Assembly: GCA_016789625.1 (NCBI GenBank)
Contig: JAEUQS010000365.1
Span: forward strand, 1-11,001
Reading direction: 5' to 3'
DNA from: Acidobacteriota bacterium
GTDB lineage: Bacteria; Acidobacteriota; Thermoanaerobaculia; UBA5066
Length of the DNA: 11,001 bases
The notes beneath the pieces were generated by a model. It had not been told where the DNA came from. It saw only the letters and a list, made by a program, of their open reading frames with translations, and did no database searches. Made by a program: the position numbers and the translations under genes. Below are positions 6,549 through 11,001 of this stretch, in pieces. Numbering within the stretch: position 1 is the first letter of the stretch; each line of letters begins with the position of its first letter.

Positions 6549-9500
6549 GTGACGCGGCGGGAGGATCCTCTGTTCGAAGCACTCGCCGCGGCCCCGGCCG
6601 TGGCGACGCTGCTTTCCCGGCTCGAGGCGGGGGTCCTCGGGTCCTCGCCCGGGGCGGTGTCGCTCGTCGGCGCGCCGCCCGGGCTTCTTCCCTACATCCT
6701 GGAGTCGGCCACGGCGCGGCTCGGCCTCCGCTGGGTGACCGTCTTCGCGCACGAGAGGGATGCGCAGGCGTTCCTGCGCGACGCGATCTCGGTGCTCGGA
6801 GAGGATGCGGTCGCGTTCTTCCCCGGCCCGGCGCTCACGCCGTACCAGGGCATCGCGCCGTCGCTCAAGATCCGCCGGGAGGAGTTCTCGGCGCTCGCGC
6901 GCCTCGCCGCGGGGAGCGTGTCGCTCCTCGTCGTGCCGGCCCGCGCGCTCTTCCGCCGCCTGCCCGCGCCCGCGGACTTCGCGTCCCGCACGCTCACGCT
7001 GAAGAAGGGCGACGACGTCGCGCCCCTCCGCATCGTGAACCGGCTGCTCGAGGAGGGCTACGTGCGGACGGATCTCGTCACCGAGACCGGTGACGTCGCG
7101 GTGCGCGGCGGGCTCGTGGACGTGTTTCCGCCGCAGCTGAAGGAACCCGTGCGGCTCGAGTTCGATTTCAGCGCGCTGGAGTCGATTCGCAGCTTCGACC
7201 CCGACACTCAGCGCTCCACCGGTGAGCTCTCGTCGGTGGCGCTGCCTCCTCTCGCGACGACGCCGGACACGCGGTCGACGCGGGAGGCCGCGCAGCAGGT
7301 GCTGAACGACTGCCGCACGGCCGACGACGAGCCGCCCCTGCCCCGGGACCTCTCCCTCGCGCGGAGGAACGACGGGCTCGAGGAGCTGCTCCCGCTTCTC
7401 GCGGGCTCCGTCAACGTCCTCGCGCACGCGAAGAGCTTCGTCCTCGCGGTGGACGACACCGACTCCGTGTCGGAGGAGCTCGCGCGAGCGGCCGACGTGC
7501 TGCGCCTGGACTACGAGAAGGCCCGCAAGGCGGGCAAGGTCGTGCCCGATCCCATTCGCCTCGCCGGGGATCCCGTGATCCTCGAGGCCGAGGTCCTCGA
7601 GAAGACGATCCTCCGGCTCTCGCCCACCGTGCCCGGGGCCGACGCGATCGCGCTCGGAGCCGAGCCGGTGCTCTCGTACGAGGACCGTCTGCCCGACGTG
7701 GCGAAGGAGATCCAGCGCGCCCGCCGCGAGGGCCTCGCCGTGGTGCTCACGGCGCAGGGCCGGGGCGAGCACGAGCACGTCGCGAAGCTCCTCTCGGAGT
7801 ACGAGATCGACGCGCAGGGGGTCGAGAGCGGAGCGGGAAAGGTGAGAACGGCACTTCTGCCGGGCTCCTGCCGCCTCGTTTCCGAGGGGCCCAAGAGCGG
7901 CTTTCTCTTCCGCTCCGCCGGACTCCTCGTCCTCTCCGCCGTGGACCTCTTCGGCGAGCCGCGCTCCTACGCGCCGCGCCGGAAGAACGCCTCCGAGGCG
8001 TTCGTCTCGGACCTCCGCGATCTCCATCCGGGCGACGTGGTGGTGCACCGCGACTACGGGCTCGCGCTCTTCCACGGGCTCATCACGATCGACGACGCCG
8101 GTGCGAATCGCGAAATGGTGGACCTGCGCTACGCCGGCGACGCCAAGCTCCTCGTGCCCGTCGAGCGGCTGGACCTCATCCAGAAGTACGCGAGCGCCGG
8201 CGACGGGCCCACGCCCGTTCTCGACAAGCTCGGCGGCGCGGGCTGGGCCAAGCGCAAGGCCTCGGTGCGCAAGGCCGTCAAGGACATCGCCGACCAGCTC
8301 CTGAAGCTCTACGCGCGAAGGGCCGCGGCGCCGGGCCACAGCTTCTCGAAGGACTCGCCCTGGCAGAAGGAGTTCGAGGACGCGTTCGAGTACATCGAGA
8401 CGCCCGACCAGCTCAGCGCGATTCGCGACGTGAAGCGCGACATGGAATCGGACAAGCCCATGGACCGCCTCCTCTGCGGCGACGTGGGCTACGGCAAGAC
8501 CGAGGTCGCGATGCGGGCGATCTTCAAGTGCGTGCTCGACGGCAAGCAGGCGGCCTTCCTCGCGCCCACGACGATCCTCGCGGACCAGCATTTCCGCACG
8601 CTCAAGCGGCGCTTCGCGGCGTTTCCCGTGACGATCGACCTCCTCTCGCGCTTCCGCGGAAGGGACGACGGCAAGGAGGTTCTCCGAAGGCTCGAGGAGG
8701 GCACGCTCGACGTCCTCATCGGCACGCACCGCGTGCTCTCGAAGGACGTGAAGTTCAAGGACCTCGGGCTCCTCGTGATCGACGAGGAGCAGCGCTTCGG
8801 CGTCGCCCAGAAGGAGAAGGTCAAGGAGTGGAAGGCGCAGATCGACGCGCTCTCGATGAGCGCGACGCCGATTCCGCGCTCGCTGCATCTCTCCCTCGCC
8901 GGGATCCGGGATCTCTCCGTCATCGAGACGCCGCCGAAGGATCGTCTGGCCATCGCGACGCACGTCGTAGGGATGAGCGACGAGGTCGTCAAGCAGGCCA
9001 TCCAGGCGGAGCTCGAGCGCGGCGGCCAGGTCTACGTCGTGCACAACCGCATCGACGGCCTCGGCGTGTGGCGCGAGAAGCTCCACGAGCTGGTGCCCGA
9101 GGCGCGCGTGGTGACGGGCCACGGACAGATGGGGGAGCAGGAGCTCGAGCGCGCGATGAAGGCGTTCACGACGCGCGCGGCCGACATCCTCCTCGCCACG
9201 ACGATCGTCGAGAACGGGCTCGACATCCCGTCGGCCAACACGATGATCATCGACCGCGCCGACCTCTACGGGCTCGCGCAGCTCTACCAGCTCCGGGGCC
9301 GCGTGGGCCGGAGCGACAAGGCCGCGTTCTGCTGGCTCCTCGTGCCGCCGGGCATGCCCCTCTCGGACGACGCCAAGCGGCGCCTCCGCGCGATCCAGGA
9401 GTTCTCCGATCTCGGCGCCGGCTTCCGCATCGCGGCCAAGGACCTCGAGATCCGCGGCGCGGGCTCGATCCTGGGCGGCGAGCAGAGCGGTCAGATCGAT

Positions 9501-10070
9501 TCCGTGGGCTTCGAGACGTACATGCAGCTCCTCGAGGAGGCCATGGCCGAGATGAAGGGTGAGCCCGTGCCGGAGACGCGGGAGGTGACGCTCCAGCTCG
9601 GCGTGCCGCTGCTCCTGCCGGCGACCTGGATTCCCGAGGAGAGCCTGCGCATGGCGCTCTACAAGAAGATCGCCGCGTCGCAGTCGTTCGACGCTCTCGT
9701 GGCGCTCAAGCGCGAGGCGGCCGACCGCTACGGCCTGCCGCCCCAGGAGCTGGACCGGCTGCTCGACATCGCGCGGCTCAAGATCCTGGCGCGCACGCTG
9801 GGCGTGAAGGCCCTCCAGCGGCGCGGCGACGAGATGTCGGCGACGTTCGAGAAGGACCACCGCCTCGACATGGAGAAGGTGCTCGCGGCGCTGCGCCGGG
9901 GCGAGCTCTCGGCCCAGGGCCCCGACGCGTTTCGCGCCTTCAAGGTCTTCGAGGGCACGAAGGACCTCGCCGCGATCGTGCCCCGCGCGGCCCGCTTCCT
10001 CGTGTCCCTGTCGCATCGCGAGGCCTTCGCCGGGCTCCCCGGCGAGCTGCCGTTCGAGCTTTCCCCTTGA
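6549..10070 (+). CDS. mfd: Transcription-repair coupling factor Mfd
   Basis: This 1173-residue protein is the full length expected for the family. Mfd is the cytoplasmic ATP-driven translocase that displaces RNA polymerase stalled at DNA lesions and recruits UvrA. The N-terminal UvrB-like region has FPGPALTPYQG near 91-101 and AVRGGLVDVFPP at 184-195. As usual for Mfd, the first P-loop equivalent is degenerate (GAPPGLL, 41-47). The RNA-polymerase-interaction domain begins near 493 (GDVVVHRDYGLALFHG). Superfamily 2 helicase motifs follow: Walker A GDVGYGKTE 644-652 (Lys650), APTTILADQH 672-681, DEEQRFGV 745-752, SATPIPR 771-777, GHGQMGEQELE 857-867, and RGRVGRS 916-922. A C-terminal TRCF domain runs from about 1012 to 1115. 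All catalytic motifs are intact. The GTG start is the first in frame and lacks a Shine-Dalgarno, consistent with a leaderless message. The stop overlaps the next gene's TTG. Confidence 0.98.
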   Translation: MTRREDPLFEALAAAPAVATLLSRLEAGVLGSSPGAVSLVGAPPGLLPYILESATARLGLRWVTVFAHERDAQAFLRDAISVLGEDAVAFFPGPALTPYQGIAPSLKIRREEFSALARLAAGSVSLLVVPARALFRRLPAPADFASRTLTLKKGDDVAPLRIVNRLLEEGYVRTDLVTETGDVAVRGGLVDVFPPQLKEPVRLEFDFSALESIRSFDPDTQRSTGELSSVALPPLATTPDTRSTREAAQQVLNDCRTADDEPPLPRDLSLARRNDGLEELLPLLAGSVNVLAHAKSFVLAVDDTDSVSEELARAADVLRLDYEKARKAGKVVPDPIRLAGDPVILEAEVLEKTILRLSPTVPGADAIALGAEPVLSYEDRLPDVAKEIQRARREGLAVVLTAQGRGEHEHVAKLLSEYEIDAQGVESGAGKVRTALLPGSCRLVSEGPKSGFLFRSAGLLVLSAVDLFGEPRSYAPRRKNASEAFVSDLRDLHPGDVVVHRDYGLALFHGLITIDDAGANREMVDLRYAGDAKLLVPVERLDLIQKYASAGDGPTPVLDKLGGAGWAKRKASVRKAVKDIADQLLKLYARRAAAPGHSFSKDSPWQKEFEDAFEYIETPDQLSAIRDVKRDMESDKPMDRLLCGDVGYGKTEVAMRAIFKCVLDGKQAAFLAPTTILADQHFRTLKRRFAAFPVTIDLLSRFRGRDDGKEVLRRLEEGTLDVLIGTHRVLSKDVKFKDLGLLVIDEEQRFGVAQKEKVKEWKAQIDALSMSATPIPRSLHLSLAGIRDLSVIETPPKDRLAIATHVVGMSDEVVKQAIQAELERGGQVYVVHNRIDGLGVWREKLHELVPEARVVTGHGQMGEQELERAMKAFTTRAADILLATTIVENGLDIPSANTMIIDRADLYGLAQLYQLRGRVGRSDKAAFCWLLVPPGMPLSDDAKRRLRAIQEFSDLGAGFRIAAKDLEIRGAGSILGGEQSGQIDSVGFETYMQLLEEAMAEMKGEPVPETREVTLQLGVPLLLPATWIPEESLRMALYKKIAASQSFDALVALKREAADRYGLPPQELDRLLDIARLKILARTLGVKALQRRGDEMSATFEKDHRLDMEKVLAALRRGELSAQGPDAFRAFKVFEGTKDLAAIVPRAARFLVSLSHREAFAGLPGELPFELSP

Positions 10071-10924
10071 GGCGGATCCTCCTTTCGCTCGTGTTCGCGT
10101 CGGCGGTCGCGGGGTTGGGTGCCTGTGCCCGCAAGGGACCCGGGGCCGCCGCCCGGCCCGAGGTCGTCGCGATCCTTGGAGACGAGCCGGTGGAGTTCGA
10201 GGACTACGCCGCGTACGTGCGGTCGGCGGCGCGCTCGGAGCCCCGCGACACCGCGCCCCGCGTGGCGTCGAGCCTCCTCGACCAGTACCTCGAGGAGCGG
10301 CTCCTCGCGCTCGAGGTCGAGGGCGCCGAGCCGAAGCCCGCGGGGGCCACGCCCGCCGAGCGGCTGCGCGATCTCATCTCGCGCCATGCGCGGCTGGAGG
10401 AGCTCACCGAGGAGGTCCTCCGCAAGGAGTACGCCGCCCACCCGGACCGCTACCAGAAGCCGCAGGCGATGCTCGTGTCGCAGCTCCTCCTGCCGAACCG
10501 CGCGCAGGCCGAGGAGGCGCTCCGGATGCTGAAGGCGGGCACGCCCTGGATCGAGGTCTCCCGGAAGCTGAGCAAGGCGCCGAACGCCGTCTCGGGCGGC
10601 AGCCTCGGGATGCTCGCGCCGGGAGACCTGCCCCGCGAGATCGAGAAGCCCGTGTGGAGCCTTCCCAAGGGAGCGCTCTCCGCCCCGCTCGAGGCGCCTT
10701 ACGGGGTGCACGTGTTCCGCGTGGACGACCGCTTCGACGAACGGGTCGTGCCGTTCGAGGAGGCCGCGCCCGCGCTCCGGCTCTCGCTCGCGGAGGAGCG
10801 CAGCACCGCGGCCGTGGCCGGCATCCTCGCCGCAGCCCGGAAGCGCCACCCGGTACGGGTCCTCGAGGATCACCTCCCGTTTCCCTACGTCGGCGAGCAC
10901 GCCCACGCGACCCAGAAGGACTGA
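10067..10924 (+). CDS. Parvulin-type (PpiC/SurA-like) lipoprotein
   Basis: This 285-residue protein starts at TTG 10067, overlapping the mfd stop as TTGA, which implies translational coupling. Residues 1-19 form a lipoprotein signal (MRRILLSLVFASAVAG) with lipobox L-G-A-C ending at Cys20. Residues 31-130 resemble a SurA/PrsA N-terminal helical region (VVAILGDEPVEFEDYAAYV, SSLLDQYLEERLLALEVE). The parvulin domain spans about 131-222: YQKPQAMLVSQLLLP, then SGGSLGMLAPGDLP, LPKGALSAPLEAPYGVHVFRV. Family members are periplasmic prolyl isomerases or chaperones for outer-membrane and secreted proteins. Here the usual early histidine (H-I-L) is replaced by S-Q-L at 138-140, while the later His215 (YGVHVFRV) is kept, so isomerase activity may be weak and chaperone activity dominant. 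The TTG is chosen because it directly yields the lipoprotein signal; the next in-frame ATG comes too late. Confidence 0.88.
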   Translation: MRRILLSLVFASAVAGLGACARKGPGAAARPEVVAILGDEPVEFEDYAAYVRSAARSEPRDTAPRVASSLLDQYLEERLLALEVEGAEPKPAGATPAERLRDLISRHARLEELTEEVLRKEYAAHPDRYQKPQAMLVSQLLLPNRAQAEEALRMLKAGTPWIEVSRKLSKAPNAVSGGSLGMLAPGDLPREIEKPVWSLPKGALSAPLEAPYGVHVFRVDDRFDERVVPFEEAAPALRLSLAEERSTAAVAGILAAARKRHPVRVLEDHLPFPYVGEHAHATQKD

Positions 10925-10926
10925 CG

Positions 10927-10989
10927 AGCCGCGCCGCGGCTGTGGTGAGCGCGGCGTCCTTCGGCGCCGCGCGGCGTCTTTCAGACGCC
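10927..10989 (+). terminator. Cluster of three hairpins after the parvulin gene
   Basis: Three inverted repeats follow the stop codon. AGCCGC (10927-10932) pairs with GCGGCT (10936-10941). GCGGCG (10951-10956) pairs with CGCCGC (10965-10970), and the stem can extend by CC/GG around a TTC loop. GGCGTCT (10973-10979) pairs with AGACGCC (10983-10989), also with a TTC loop. No T-run is visible, and the GC-rich background makes short stems common. Together they plausibly mark the end of the mfd-parvulin transcript. Nothing else is seen between 10925 and the window end. Confidence 0.5.
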
Positions 10990-11001
10990 CCGGCATGCGG
11001 T

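Noticed and set aside
5757..10016. Open reading frame of 1419 codons on the minus strand opposite mfd and the cytochromes
   Set aside because: The translation is low-complexity, rich in Arg, Glu, His, Leu and Ala, with no recognisable domain. It lies opposite a fully conserved Mfd. Such frames arise from GC-rich third positions.
9728..10996. Minus-strand open frame of 422 codons opposite the mfd end and the parvulin gene
   Set aside because: Same composition artefact. The plus-strand frames carry clear Mfd and parvulin motifs, and no start context is visible.
1..11001. CRISPR arrays, insertion sequences, tRNA or rRNA genes
   Set aside because: No regularly spaced identical repeats, transposase motifs, terminal inverted repeats or tRNA cloverleaf were seen by eye.

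Overview
The window is a GC-rich (roughly 70%) bacterial chromosome segment with every convincing gene on the + strand. Three things point to a diderm bacterium, most plausibly Acidobacteriota: a very large extracellular protein built from carboxypeptidase-regulatory-like repeats, an outer-membrane barrel with a C-terminal aromatic residue, and periplasmic c-type cytochromes. This assignment is inferred from gene content and composition. No rRNA or marker phylogeny is available, and the class cannot be fixed.

Layout. (1) Positions 1-3330 hold the 3' part of a giant repeat protein whose start lies upstream of the window. It has about 12 beta-sandwich-like repeats, several with methionine/glycine-rich insertions. 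(2) A 45-nt gap contains a UUCG-capped hairpin that covers the Shine-Dalgarno sequence of the next gene. (3) Positions 3376-4707 encode an exported porin-like beta barrel, followed 11 nt later by a short membrane-anchored DUF1499 protein (4719-5195). (4) A CRP-like palindrome overlaps the DUF1499 stop codon. It precedes a tandem pair of closely related mono-heme c-type cytochromes (5269-5844 and 5913-6506), separated by a C/G-run region that can fold in alternative ways. (5) A perfect 9-bp hairpin closes this block. Right after it, a CATAAT box lies 8 nt before the GTG start of mfd (6549-10070), a layout that suggests a leaderless or near-leaderless transcript. (6) mfd overlaps a TTG-initiated gene for a parvulin-type (PpiC/SurA-like) lipoprotein (10067-10924) by 4 nt, followed by a cluster of hairpins to the window end.

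How the genes fit together. The first half is envelope-directed: surface repeat protein, outer-membrane barrel, anchored DUF1499 protein, and periplasmic electron carriers. No dehydrogenase or oxidase partner for the cytochromes is visible. The second half pairs transcription-repair coupling (Mfd) with an envelope folding factor. These are translationally coupled but have no obvious functional link.

Most of the content is ordinary. I did not find a convincing new multi-gene system: there is no CRISPR, no mobile element, and no defence or biosynthetic cluster. The points most worth checking are the methionine-rich loops that recur at the same place in successive repeats, the hairpin over the porin ribosome-binding site, the CRP-like site before the cytochrome pair, the leaderless mfd promoter, and the parvulin domain that lacks its usual first histidine.
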